The position numbers and the translations under genes were made by a program. 64,000 nt of DNA from Oryzobacter faecalis (lineage in GTDB: Bacteria; Actinomycetota; Actinomycetes; Actinomycetales; Dermatophilaceae): NCBI RefSeq assembly GCF_046764005.1, contig NZ_JBKOFW010000003.1, positions 186,001 through 250,000 of the forward strand. The letters are read 5' to 3'. The notes under the pieces were generated by a model that was given only the letters and a program-made list of their open reading frames with translations, had not been told where the DNA came from and made no database searches. Shown piece by piece: positions 32,374 to 40,084 of the stretch; positions within the stretch are counted from its first letter, which is position 1, and each line of letters starts with the position of its first letter.

Positions 32374-33228
32374 GTGGACGACCGAGCGACCGAGGTGACC
32401 GCGGAGGTCAGCGAGACCCGGGCGTCGCGGCGGGCGCGGCGCGAGGCCCTGCTGCGCGACCCGGTGCTGCCGGCGCTCGCGACCGTGCCGCGGCCCCTCG
32501 CCGTCGTCGCCACCGTCGTCCTCGCCGCCCTGCTGGGCCTGGCCCTCGTCGCCGACCCCGTCGTCCTCGCGGCCGGGCTCGCCTGGGCCGGGATCGTTCT
32601 CGCCTGGGGCTGGCCGGGCCTGCACGGCTCCTCGAGCCGGTTCGGGTCCTCGCTGGCCATCGGCGTCGTGGCGGTCCTCGGACCCGCCGCGGCGGTCGTG
32701 CCCGCCGACGAGCCCTACCTGCGCCTCGTGCCCGTCGCGGTGGTCGCCGGGCTGGCCGTGATGTTCGTCCACCAGATGGTGCGGCGCGACGGGCGGCCCC
32801 GGCTCACCGAGTCGATCGCCGTCACCTCGTTCGGGATCGCCGTCGTCACCCTCGGGGCGGCCTGGGTGCCCCTGACCCGCAGCGGCCGGGCGGCCGACCT
32901 CGCCGTCATCGCGTTCGCCGCCGTCGCCGCGTCCGCGCTCGGCGACCTCGTCACCGGGCTGGCCAGGCTGCGGCCGTGGATGCTGCCGATCGCCATGCTC
33001 CTCGGCGGGGGTGCGGGCCTCGTGGTGGCCGCGCTGCTCGGTGGCCCCGACTCCGGGCCCGCCGCGCTCACCGGTCTCCTCTGTGCCGCCGTGGCCCATG
33101 CGGTGCGCCGCGTCCTCACGGTGCTGCCGGCGATCGGCACCTTCCGGGCCCAGCTCGCGTCCGGGGCCGCGAGCGCCCTCGTGCCGGGCGTCGTCGTGTA
33201 CGTCCTCTCGCTCGCCCTCGTCGGCTGA
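32374..33228 (+). CDS. Conserved hypothetical membrane protein
   Basis: About 284 aa. Residues 1-45 are charged and cytoplasmic (ETRASRRARREALLRD); about seven membrane helices follow to the C-terminus. It contains no recognised domain. Three starts are possible: GTG 32350, ATG 32365 and GTG 32374. The only ribosome site, GGGAGG at 32359-32364, directly touches the ATG and is well spaced (9 nt) for the GTG at 32374, which is used here. It follows the MoaD-like gene closely. A role in membrane or cell-wall upkeep would be a guess. Confidence 0.65.
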   Translation: MDDRATEVTAEVSETRASRRARREALLRDPVLPALATVPRPLAVVATVVLAALLGLALVADPVVLAAGLAWAGIVLAWGWPGLHGSSSRFGSSLAIGVVAVLGPAAAVVPADEPYLRLVPVAVVAGLAVMFVHQMVRRDGRPRLTESIAVTSFGIAVVTLGAAWVPLTRSGRAADLAVIAFAAVAASALGDLVTGLARLRPWMLPIAMLLGGGAGLVVAALLGGPDSGPAALTGLLCAAVAHAVRRVLTVLPAIGTFRAQLASGAASALVPGVVVYVLSLALVG

Positions 33229-33240
33229 GCAGCGGCCGGG

Positions 33241-33612
33241 TCAGTAGACGAGCGAGCGAGCGCCGGGCGCGACGACCTCCTCGACGAACGCCGCCGCGCC
33301 CCGGACGACCGCGCCCGGGAGCAGGTCGGCCTCGGTGAGCTCGCGCCGCGCGGCGCACTGGCCGCACACCGTGACGCGGGCGCCGTCCAGCAGCGCGTCG
33401 CGCAGCTCGGCGAGGGGTGCGGCATGGGGGAGGGCGACGTCCTCGGCCCGGCCCGGCACCGCCATCCAGGTGGCGTCGCCGGTGAGCCAGAGGCTGACGT
33501 CCAGGCCGGACGCGAGGGCGGTCGAGGCGACGGTGAAGCCCTGGTTGAGGCGCTCGGGGGCCTCGGTACCGCAGGTGACCTTGACGACGAGGGTGGTCGC
33601 GGGGGACTCCAT
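33241..33612 (-). CDS. DsrE/DsrF-like sulfur-relay family protein
   Basis: A 123-aa alpha/beta protein of the DsrE fold. It opens LVVKVTCGTEAPERLNQGF, followed by ASTALASGLDVSLWLTGDATWMAV (in parts), then RVTVCGQCAARRELTEADLL with a CGQC pair that may be redox-active or carry persulfide. DsrE-type proteins of this size are found in sulfur relay and as predicted peroxiredoxin-like proteins. TAGGGT lies 7 nt before its ATG. That promoter interlocks with the promoter of the divergent nitrobindin gene, 12 bp away. Confidence 0.8.
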   Translation of the reverse strand: MESPATTLVVKVTCGTEAPERLNQGFTVASTALASGLDVSLWLTGDATWMAVPGRAEDVALPHAAPLAELRDALLDGARVTVCGQCAARRELTEADLLPGAVVRGAAAFVEEVVAPGARSLVY

Positions 33613-33627
33613 AGACTGCACCCTATG
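33610..33627. promoter_or_regulatory. Interlocking divergent leaderless promoters
   Basis: Only 12 bp (33613-33624) separate the two start codons. For the plus gene, TAGACT (33612-33617) lies 7 nt before ATG 33625. For the minus gene, TAGGGT (complement of 33620-33625) lies 7 nt before ATG 33612. Each -10 thus overlaps the first base of the opposite start codon, so only one polymerase could open this DNA at a time. Confidence 0.65.
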
Positions 33628-34134
33628 GTCTTCACGCTCGACACCTCCCTCCACGAGGACCTCGCCCCCCTCGCCTGGCTCGTCGGCCGGTGGGCGGGAG
33701 CCGGCCTCGTGGGCTACCCGACGATCGAGTCGCAGCGCTTCGGGCAGGAGGTCGTCGTCAGCCACGACGGGCGCCCCTTCCTCGAGTGGCGCTCCCGGAC
33801 CTGGCTCCTCGACGACGACGGCAACCAGGTGCGCCCGCTCGCCACGGAGGTGGGCTTCTGGCGGATGACGCCGCCGGCCGAGGACGGCACGAACGTCGAG
33901 CTGCTCCTCACCCACCCGACGGGCATCGTCGAGATGTACGCGGGCGTTGCCGAGACCGCCAAGGTCGAGCTGCGCACCGACGGGGTCATGCGCAGCCCGT
34001 TCGCCAAGGAGTACACCGCGGGTCACCGCATGTACGGCTACGTCAACTCCGACCTGCTGTGGGTCATGGACATGGGCGCCGTCGGGCAGCCGCTCCAGTC
34101 GCACGTGAGCGCTGAGCTCAAGCGGGTCGAGTGA
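33625..34134 (+). CDS. Nitrobindin-family heme-binding protein (FABP family)
   Basis: A 169-aa ten-stranded beta-barrel protein. The family signature GxWxGxG occurs as LVGRWAGAGLVGYP. Later segments (HDGRPFLEWRSRTWLLD, ETGFWR-like TEVGFWRM, LLLTHPTGIVEMYAG, and GHRMYGYVNSDLLWVMDM in parts) follow actinobacterial nitrobindins. These bind heme through a C-terminal His and turn peroxynitrite into nitrate. The final segment QSHVSAELKRVE supplies a candidate axial His. It shares its promoter region with the DsrE gene. Confidence 0.88.
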   Translation: MVFTLDTSLHEDLAPLAWLVGRWAGAGLVGYPTIESQRFGQEVVVSHDGRPFLEWRSRTWLLDDDGNQVRPLATEVGFWRMTPPAEDGTNVELLLTHPTGIVEMYAGVAETAKVELRTDGVMRSPFAKEYTAGHRMYGYVNSDLLWVMDMGAVGQPLQSHVSAELKRVE

Positions 34135-34152
34135 CGCTGCCGCACCGGCCCC

Positions 34153-35208
34153 TCAGGGGGTGACGAAGACGTCGCCGTACTCGTCCATCGTGTCGGTGCG
34201 GATCGCCTCGCCGAGGTCGGCCATGCCCTTCTCGTCGACGATGTCGATGGAGGCGCCCTGCGGCGAGGTGCCGAAGCCGGTGAACGGGGCGGTCGCGAAG
34301 ACGATGTCGCCGGAGCGGATGTGCCGCAGGCTGATCGCGGTGTCGCGCATGTCGCCCACGGTGAGCGTCTGGTCGAGGACGAGGTTCTCGGTCGCCGCGT
34401 TCGTGAACTTCGCGATCTTCACCGGGTTGGTGATCGTCTCGGGGGCGGTGGCCTTGAGGAAGAGCGCCTTGATGAAGGCGAGCTGGCGGCGGCCGCGGGA
34501 GATGTCGCCCTCGCTCAGCGTGTAGCGCTCGCGGACGAAGGCGAGGGCCTGCTCACCGTTGAGGTCGTTCCAGCCCTTCCGGATGACGACCTCACCACCG
34601 TTGCCGGTGCCGTCGCTGCCCTCCTCGGCGTAGACGCGCACGCCGCCGACGGCATCGGTCATGTTCTCGAAGCCCTCGAAGTCGGTGCGGACGACGTGGT
34701 GGATGCGGACCTTGAGCAGGTTCTCCATCGTCTCGACGAGCAGGGGCTCGCGGCCGAACGCGTACGCGGCGTTGATCTTGTTCTTCCCGTGGCCCGGGAT
34801 CGACACGTAGAGGTCGCGGGGGAAGTGGATCATCTGGATCGTCTCGGCGTCCTGCGGGACGTGGACGAGGACGATGACGTCGCTGCGGCCGGCGTCCCCG
34901 GGGCGGGTGTCGGCACCGAGGACGAGGTAGTTCGTGCCGGTCCCGGTCTCCGCGACCGGTTTCCCGTCGGGGGCGACCACGGGCTGGCGCTTCTCGGGAA
35001 GCAGCTGTTCCTGGGTGACGTTGTCGTTGACCGTGTAGCCGAGGTAGCCGACGAACCCGGCGGCCCCACCGAACAGGAGGACGACGATGGCGAGCAGGCC
35101 GATGAGGACGCGCCTGAGGCCCCGGCGGTCCTTGCGTCGGGTCTCGGCCGGCACCTCCTCGCCGCCGCCGATGCGCTCCGTGAGGGAGTCGAGATCGTGC
35201 TGAGCCAC
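34153..35208 (-). CDS. LytR-CpsA-Psr (LCP) family cell-wall ligase
   Basis: A 351-aa protein: cytoplasmic N-terminus (1-33), one membrane helix (LRRVLIGLLAIVVLLFGGAA, about 34-55), then an outer LCP domain. Key residues are in LVLGADTRPGDAGRSDVIVLV and MIHFPRDLYVSIPGHGKNKINAAYAFG (quoted in part), with Arg and Asp that bind the polyprenyl pyrophosphate. LCP enzymes attach teichoic acids or arabinogalactan-type polymers to peptidoglycan. The GTG at 35208 is preferred because TACACT lies 6 nt upstream with no ribosome site. It is divergent from fur. Confidence 0.9.
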   Translation of the reverse strand: MAQHDLDSLTERIGGGEEVPAETRRKDRRGLRRVLIGLLAIVVLLFGGAAGFVGYLGYTVNDNVTQEQLLPEKRQPVVAPDGKPVAETGTGTNYLVLGADTRPGDAGRSDVIVLVHVPQDAETIQMIHFPRDLYVSIPGHGKNKINAAYAFGREPLLVETMENLLKVRIHHVVRTDFEGFENMTDAVGGVRVYAEEGSDGTGNGGEVVIRKGWNDLNGEQALAFVRERYTLSEGDISRGRRQLAFIKALFLKATAPETITNPVKIAKFTNAATENLVLDQTLTVGDMRDTAISLRHIRSGDIVFATAPFTGFGTSPQGASIDIVDEKGMADLGEAIRTDTMDEYGDVFVTP

Positions 35209-35265
35209 GTCGTCAGTGTAGGTGGGGCCCCCATGGCCCGCTGGCGCCCGGCCTACATTGGAGGG

Positions 35266-35688
35266 GTGAGTGACCTCGGTGAGCGGCTGCGGGCGCAGGG
35301 CAAGCGCCTGACGTCGCAGCGCGAGCGCGTCCTCGCCGCCGTCGGCCGGCTCGGCCACGGCACGCCGGAGGAGGTCGCGGAGGCGGTGTGCGCCGACGGG
35401 GGCCCGTCGGTGCCGGCGTCCACGGTCTACCGGGCGCTCGACGCCCTCCAGGAGCTCGGGCTCGTCGGGCACACCCACGTCGACCACCGCGCCCCCAGCT
35501 ACCACCTCGCCGACCACGCCACCCACCTCCACCTCGTCTGCCGGGGCTGCGGCTGGGTGGGCGAGGTCCCGCTCGACGTCGCCGACGAGCTCGTCTCGCG
35601 CGTCGACGAGCGGCTCGGCTTCGCCGCCGACATCTCGCACGCCGCCGTCCACGGCCTGTGCCGCACCTGCAGGGAGAGCACCCCATGA
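35266..35688 (+). CDS. Fur-family metal-dependent regulator
   Basis: A 140-aa Fur-type repressor. Residues 8-75 are the winged helix (KRLTSQRERVLAAVGRLGHGTPEEVAEAV in parts, PASTVYRALDALQELGLV). The dimer domain has His-rich metal ligands (HLHLVC) and two CxxC pairs (CRGC and CRTC) that hold structural zinc. The class (Fur, Zur or PerR) cannot be fixed by eye; the four Cys fit all three. TACATT lies 6 nt before the GTG. ygfZ overlaps its stop (ATGA). Confidence 0.9.
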   Translation: MSDLGERLRAQGKRLTSQRERVLAAVGRLGHGTPEEVAEAVCADGGPSVPASTVYRALDALQELGLVGHTHVDHRAPSYHLADHATHLHLVCRGCGWVGEVPLDVADELVSRVDERLGFAADISHAAVHGLCRTCRESTP

Positions 35689-36710
35689 GCACGTCCACCG
35701 CCACCTCGCCCCTCCTCGGACGCCCCGGCGCCGTCGAGGGGGAGGGTCCCGACGCCGGGGTCGCCGCGCACTACGGCGACCCCGCGCGCGAGCAGCGGCT
35801 GCTCGCCGAGGGGCTGGCCGCGGTCGACCTCTCGCACCGCGGGGTCGTCACCGTGTCCGGTCCCGACCGGCTGTCGTGGCTGCACTCGATGACGACCCAG
35901 CACCTCCTCGGGCTCGGGCCGCGGCAGTCGCGGGAGTCGCTCGTCCTCTCCCCGAAGGGTCACGTCGAGCACGCCCTGCACCTCGTCGACGACGGCTCGA
36001 CGACGTGGGTCACCGTCGAGCCCGGCACCGCGCCGGCGCTCGTGACGTGGCTGGAGTCGATGCGGTTCATGCTCCGCGTCGAGGTGGCCGACGTGACGGC
36101 CGAGTGGGCCGTGCTCGGCGAGCCCGTGGGCGCGGAGTCCGTCGAGGGCGAGGCGCTCGCGTGGGTCGACCCCTGGCCCTCGCTCGTCGGTGACACCGCG
36201 GCGTACGGCCCGGTCGACGGCCACCCGGGCATCGGGCGGGTCTGGCGCGAGCTCGTCGTGCCGCGGCAGTCGCTCGAGGCCGCGCTGGGCGACCGCCCGC
36301 TCGCCGGCACCTGGGCCGCCGAGGCGCTGCGGGTCGCCGCGTGGCGGCCGCGGCTCGGGTTCGAGACCGACCACCGGACCATCGCCCACGAGGTCGACTG
36401 GCTGCGCACGGCCGTGCACCTGCACAAGGGCTGCTACCGCGGGCAGGAGACGATCGCGCGGGTGCACAACCTGGGGCGGCCGCCGCGGCGGGTCGTCTTC
36501 CTCCACCTCGACGGGTCCGGGCACGTCCTGCCCGACGCCGGGGCGCCGGTCGTCCGGGACGGGCGTGAGGTCGGCCGCCTGACGTCGGTGGCACGGCACT
36601 TCGAGGACGGCCCGGTGGCGCTGGCCGTCATCAAGCGGTCCGTGCCCGAGGACGCGGATCTTCTCGCCGGTGGCGTGTCGGCGGCGCAGACCGTCGTCGT
36701 GCGCGGTTGA
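35685..36710 (+). CDS. ygfZ: Folate-binding Fe-S cluster protein YgfZ
   Basis: A 341-aa protein related to the glycine-cleavage T protein. The YgfZ signature KGCYRGQE lies near residue 247. The folate domain opens AAVDLSHRGVVTVSGPDRLSWLHSMTTQHL (in parts around SGPDRLSWLHS). YgfZ helps repair or assemble some Fe-S enzymes. The ATG overlaps the fur stop, so it is controlled with that regulator. Length is normal for the actinobacterial form. Confidence 0.92.
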   Translation: MSTSTATSPLLGRPGAVEGEGPDAGVAAHYGDPAREQRLLAEGLAAVDLSHRGVVTVSGPDRLSWLHSMTTQHLLGLGPRQSRESLVLSPKGHVEHALHLVDDGSTTWVTVEPGTAPALVTWLESMRFMLRVEVADVTAEWAVLGEPVGAESVEGEALAWVDPWPSLVGDTAAYGPVDGHPGIGRVWRELVVPRQSLEAALGDRPLAGTWAAEALRVAAWRPRLGFETDHRTIAHEVDWLRTAVHLHKGCYRGQETIARVHNLGRPPRRVVFLHLDGSGHVLPDAGAPVVRDGREVGRLTSVARHFEDGPVALAVIKRSVPEDADLLAGGVSAAQTVVVRG

Positions 36711-36752
36711 TTCGCCGCAAGTCCTCCGGTTCCCGGCTGCCATGATGGGCGC

Positions 36753-37619
36753 ATGAGCCCTGTCGCCACGGCCTCCGCCGGCACCCTCATCACCGTCGCG
36801 CCCACGGGCGCCGAGCACGCCAAGGCCGACCTGCCGCAGCTGCCGACGACCCTCGAGGAGGTCGTCGAGACGGCCGTGCGGTGCGAGGCCGCGGGGGCCT
36901 CGCTCATCCACCTGCACGTCCGCGACGCGGCGCACGCGCCGACGCTGGACGGGGCGTACCTGCGGGCCGCGGTCGACGCGGTGCGCGAGGCGACCGACCT
37001 CGTCGTGCAGCTGTCGACCGGGGGGTCCGTCCACGACCCGCTCGAGGCCCGGCTGACCGTCCTCGACGCCGAGCCCGACTCGTGCTCGCTCACGTGCGGG
37101 ACGACGAACTTCGGTGACGACGTCTTCCTCAACCCGTGGGGTTTCATGTCCGAGCTGTACGTGCAGGCCCAGGAGCGCGAGGTGGTCCCGGAGTTCGAGC
37201 TGTTCGACCTCGGGCACGTCCACGCGCTGCGGCGGCTGCTCGACACCCACGGGCTGCCGTTCGGGGGCCGAGTCCACGTCGACTTCGTCACCGGGGTGCC
37301 CGGCGGGATGCCCGCGACGACCGCGGCCCTCATGGCCGGCGTGGCGATGCTGCCCGACGAGGTGACGTCGTGGTCGGCCACCGGTATCGGCCGCGGCCAC
37401 CTGCCGATCATGGCGGCGGCGTTGTCGGCCGGGGGACACCTGCGGGTCGGGATGGAGGACAACGTCGTCTTCCGGCGCGGCCAGGTGGTGTCGCACAACG
37501 ACGAGCTGGTGTCGCGGGCCGCCGAGCTCGCGGTGGTGATGCAGCGCCCGCCCCTGTCGACGGCCCAGGCACGCGAGCTCCTCGGCATCAAGGACCGTCG
37601 CTCCCGGCCGGCTGCCTGA
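36753..37619 (+). CDS. BKACE family (DUF849) beta-keto acid cleavage enzyme
   Basis: A 288-aa TIM-barrel enzyme that condenses a beta-keto acid with acetyl-CoA and cleaves it to acetoacetate and a CoA ester. Zinc ligands are in SLIHLHVRD (His-x-His) and the Glu in RVGMEDNVVF. ITVAPTGAEHAKADLPQLP at the N-terminus and HVDFVTGVPGGMPAT in the middle match the family. The founding member is the 3-keto-5-aminohexanoate cleavage enzyme of lysine fermentation, but substrates vary. CATGAT lies 6 nt before the ATG, with no ribosome site. No neighbouring pathway gene suggests a substrate. Confidence 0.88.
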   Translation: MSPVATASAGTLITVAPTGAEHAKADLPQLPTTLEEVVETAVRCEAAGASLIHLHVRDAAHAPTLDGAYLRAAVDAVREATDLVVQLSTGGSVHDPLEARLTVLDAEPDSCSLTCGTTNFGDDVFLNPWGFMSELYVQAQEREVVPEFELFDLGHVHALRRLLDTHGLPFGGRVHVDFVTGVPGGMPATTAALMAGVAMLPDEVTSWSATGIGRGHLPIMAAALSAGGHLRVGMEDNVVFRRGQVVSHNDELVSRAAELAVVMQRPPLSTAQARELLGIKDRRSRPAA

Positions 37620-37797
37620 CCCGCGGGCTCGCCGCGCGGTCGTTCGGCCCGCCCGGCTCGACCGGGCGGTGCCGCCTTCGGGCTGCCGGGGGCCACGCCG
37701 CCGTCCGCCGTCCGTCGGTCGGCACGCGAGCCGGAGCCCGGCCGAAGGATGGACACGCGGTGGTGGCGGTGCACGCCACGTTGCATAATCCTTGGTT

Positions 37798-38307
37798 ATG
37801 ACAGTCGTGCGTCGTGCTTTTGGGTTTCCGAAGGTCGTCAACGAGAAGGCCGCCCGGGTGGTGGCCGGGATCGTCGTGCTCGTCGCCGGGCTCGCGCTCG
37901 TGACCGGATGGCTGTGGCTCGCGGCCGTGCTGGCGGTCGGGTTCGCCCTCCGCGTCGCGAGCGGCCCGAAGCTCGACCCGTTCGGGCAGCTCGCCACCAA
38001 GGTCATCGCTCCGAGGCTCGGGCGGCCGGTGTGGGTGGCCGGCGCCCCCAAGCGCTTCGCACAGGCGGTGGGGCTGGCCTTCACCGTGGCCGCGACGGTG
38101 GCCCTCGTCCTCGGCGCCTCGGGGGTGGCGTTCGGCCTGCTCGCGATCCTCGTCGTCTTCGCGCTCCTGGAGAGTGCCCTCGGCTTCTGCGCCGGCTGCT
38201 GGGTCTTCGGCTACCTCATGCGCTGGGGCCTGGTGCCCGAGGCGGTGTGCGTCGAGTGCAACGACATCACCCTGCGCCAGCGCAGCCGCGAGGCCGCGCT
38301 CGCCTGA
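37798..38307 (+). CDS. DUF4395 membrane protein
   Basis: A 169-aa protein with four predicted helices. Helical stretches include VVAGIVVLVAGLALVTGWLW and the GLLAILVVFALLESALGFCAGCWVFGY region (in part), whose CAGC pair is conserved in DUF4395 and could be redox-active. The family often lies near thioredoxin-like genes; none is adjacent here. CATAAT (37784-37789) lies 8 nt before the ATG. Its 3' end is 30 bp from the second repeat element. Confidence 0.8.
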   Translation: MTVVRRAFGFPKVVNEKAARVVAGIVVLVAGLALVTGWLWLAAVLAVGFALRVASGPKLDPFGQLATKVIAPRLGRPVWVAGAPKRFAQAVGLAFTVAATVALVLGASGVAFGLLAILVVFALLESALGFCAGCWVFGYLMRWGLVPEAVCVECNDITLRQRSREAALA

Positions 38308-38337
38308 TCGGCGCCACGCGGCCCGGCCACACATCCT

Positions 38338-38579
38338 GTCCGCTCACTACGCTTCGCTTCCCCCCGGCGAGCAAAGTCACCTGCGTCCGCGTGAGAAGCA
38401 CGGTGCGTTGCGTCCCCTCAGGAGGCAGGTGACTTTGCCTCCCGAGGCGAGGCAAAGCGTGGTGCGTCCCCGCGGGGGGCAGATGACTTCGCGTCCTGAC
38501 GGGAGGCAAAGCGTGGTGCGTCCCCGCGGGGGGCAGGTGACTTCGCGTCCTGACGGGAGGCAAAGCGTAGTCAGCGGAC
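38338..38579. repeat. Dispersed 54-bp-period repeat element, copy 2
   Basis: Units of 54 bp run at 38431-38484, 38485-38538 and, truncated, 38539-38579; all contain GAGGCAAAGCGT, the latter two with GACGGGAGGCAAAGCGT. The ends are a 25-bp inverted repeat with 22 matches (38338-38362 against 38555-38579), beginning GTCCGCT and ACTACGCTT. Core, period and ends match the element at 22170-22430. No transposase or coding frame is present. Confidence 0.8.
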
Positions 38580-38735
38580 GGGGTGGGTCTGCGGGTCCGC
38601 CGGTGGGACCTCGACAAGGCTCGGGGCCTGGCGCTGCGGCCAGTGGCGTCCCCGCGTGCCACCAGCCGGATGGCGGAGTCGTGGTCGTCGCTGGGCACGG
38701 CTGTCGCCCCGTGTTCACCGTGTGAGCACCCTCAC

Positions 38736-38777
38736 GCTTGCCGCAGTTTGCGTTTTGCTAACTGAAGCAAGCACAAT
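38736..38777 (+). promoter_or_regulatory. xre promoter with inverted repeat
   Basis: TTGCGT (38748-38753), an 18-bp spacer and CACAAT (38772-38777) lie 6 nt before the GTG at 38784. GCTTGC (38736-38741) and GCAAGC (38767-38772) form an inverted repeat bracketing the -35, with further TTGC/GCAA copies inside. This is a plausible operator for the Xre protein itself. The stretch is much richer in AT than its surroundings. Confidence 0.45.
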
Positions 38778-38783
38778 GGTGGC

Positions 38784-39155
38784 GTGAGCAAGAACCCGCT
38801 GAACGACCTGGGCAGCAGCCTCGGCGACTACCTGCGCGAGCAGCGCCAGGCCGCCAAGCTCTCCCTCCGTCAGCTGTCCGAGCTCGCCGGGGTGTCCAAC
38901 CCCTACCTCTCCCAGATCGAGCGAGGCCTGAAGCGCCCGAGCGCCGAGATCCTCCAGCAGCTCGCGAAGGGACTCGAGGTCTCCGCAGAGAGCCTCTACG
39001 TCAAGGCCGGGATCCTCGACGCCGAGGTCACCCACGAGGCCTCCCACACCGACGTGCGCCGTGCGGTCGCCGACGACCCGCACCTCACCGCCCGTCAGAA
39101 GAAGACGCTCCTCGACATCTACGAGTCCTACGTCGAGGACGACCCGCGGCCCTGA
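38784..39155 (+). CDS. Xre-type helix-turn-helix regulator
   Basis: A 123-aa protein. Residues 12-70 are a Cro/C1-type HTH (DYLREQRQAAKLSLRQLSEL, then VSNPYLSQIERGLKRPSAEIL). The rest is helical and ends in a TARQKKTLLDIYESYV segment, likely for dimerisation. In Mycobacterium an Xre gene (Rv0474) likewise precedes hbhA. The start is a GTG with a -10 6 nt upstream. It may regulate itself and hbhA. Confidence 0.85.
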   Translation: MSKNPLNDLGSSLGDYLREQRQAAKLSLRQLSELAGVSNPYLSQIERGLKRPSAEILQQLAKGLEVSAESLYVKAGILDAEVTHEASHTDVRRAVADDPHLTARQKKTLLDIYESYVEDDPRP

Positions 39156-39228
39156 CCGCCCCACGCACCCCGCCGGCAGCGTCGCCGGCCCGCTGACCCC
39201 GCCCAGCCCACCGAGAAGGAGATCCACC

Positions 39229-39897
39229 ATGACCGTCCTCCAGGACCTCAAGAAGGTCGACACCACCCCGTTCTTCGCCGCCGTCGGCGCCACCGACCTC
39301 GCGGTCGAGAAGGTTCGCGACGCCCGCGTCCGCGCCGAGGCCGCCCGCGTGCGCGCCGAGAAGGCCGCCAACGACTTCGACGCGACCAAGGTCGCCGACC
39401 AGGTCAAGGAGCTCCCCGCCCTCGCCCTCAACCAGACCCTCGTCCTCGGCGGCAAGGTCGTCGAGTCCTACGAGGGCCTCGCGACCCGCGGCAAGGGCCT
39501 CGTGACCCGCCTGCGCACCCAGCAGGCCACCAAGGACCTCGTCGCCCAGGCCGAGACCACCGTCGCCCAGGCCAAGGGTGCGGTCACGACCGCCCGCAAG
39601 GCCGCCGCCGACATCGAGCGCTCCGCCAAGGCCACCATCACCACCGGCCGCAACGAGGCCGTCCGCATCGCCGACGTCGTCACCGGCTCGGTCAAGGAGG
39701 AGGCCGCGGCGGTGGCCACCGAGGTCGAGACCTCGGCGCGCAACACCCGCACCGCGGCCAAGCGCACGACCACGACGGCGAAGAAGGCCACCAAGAAGGC
39801 CACCAGCTCCGCCAAGGCCGCGACGACGAGCGCCCGCAAGACCGCGGCCGCCGCCGAGAAGGCCACCGAGAAGGCCGCCGCCAAGGTCGGCGACTGA
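39229..39897 (+). CDS. Heparin-binding hemagglutinin (HbhA)-like coiled-coil protein
   Basis: A 222-aa protein: N-terminal segment TPFFAAVGATDLAVEKVRDARVRAEAARV (in parts), a long helical region, and a C-terminal 50 residues made of Lys/Ala/Thr repeats (TTAKKATKKATSSAKAAT and similar). HbhA of Mycobacterium has the same layout; its Lys-rich tail binds heparan sulfate, but in free-living actinobacteria such proteins probably bind polyanions or membranes. AAGGAG lies 8 nt before the ATG. It follows the xre gene at 73 bp. Confidence 0.85.
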   Translation: MTVLQDLKKVDTTPFFAAVGATDLAVEKVRDARVRAEAARVRAEKAANDFDATKVADQVKELPALALNQTLVLGGKVVESYEGLATRGKGLVTRLRTQQATKDLVAQAETTVAQAKGAVTTARKAAADIERSAKATITTGRNEAVRIADVVTGSVKEEAAAVATEVETSARNTRTAAKRTTTTAKKATKKATSSAKAATTSARKTAAAAEKATEKAAAKVGD

Positions 39898-40084
39898 CCC
39901 TCACCACCTCGGTCGGGCCCGACCCGACCGTCCCGGCCACGGACGTCCCCTCGCCGTGACCACCCCGACGACCGGGGCCGCGCTCTTGCCCGGCCCCGGT
40001 CGTCCGCGGTCGCGGCCCGGCACGTCCGCAGCCGCTGCGAGACCCGATGAGGGCGCCGCGCCCCCCGGCGGTAGCGTCGGGGCC

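Larger units (their letters stand above)
38308..38783. other. Intergenic region holding the second repeat element
   Basis: The first half is the 54-bp-period repeat element listed separately. The second half (38580-38735) shows no gene or repeat. The end holds the AT-rich promoter of the xre gene. Confidence 0.6.

Noticed and set aside
37783..37791. GCATAATCC as a fifth GntR site
   Set aside because: It breaks the palindrome in the second half and is explained by the CATAAT -10 box of the DUF4395 gene, which is unrelated to the catabolic island.
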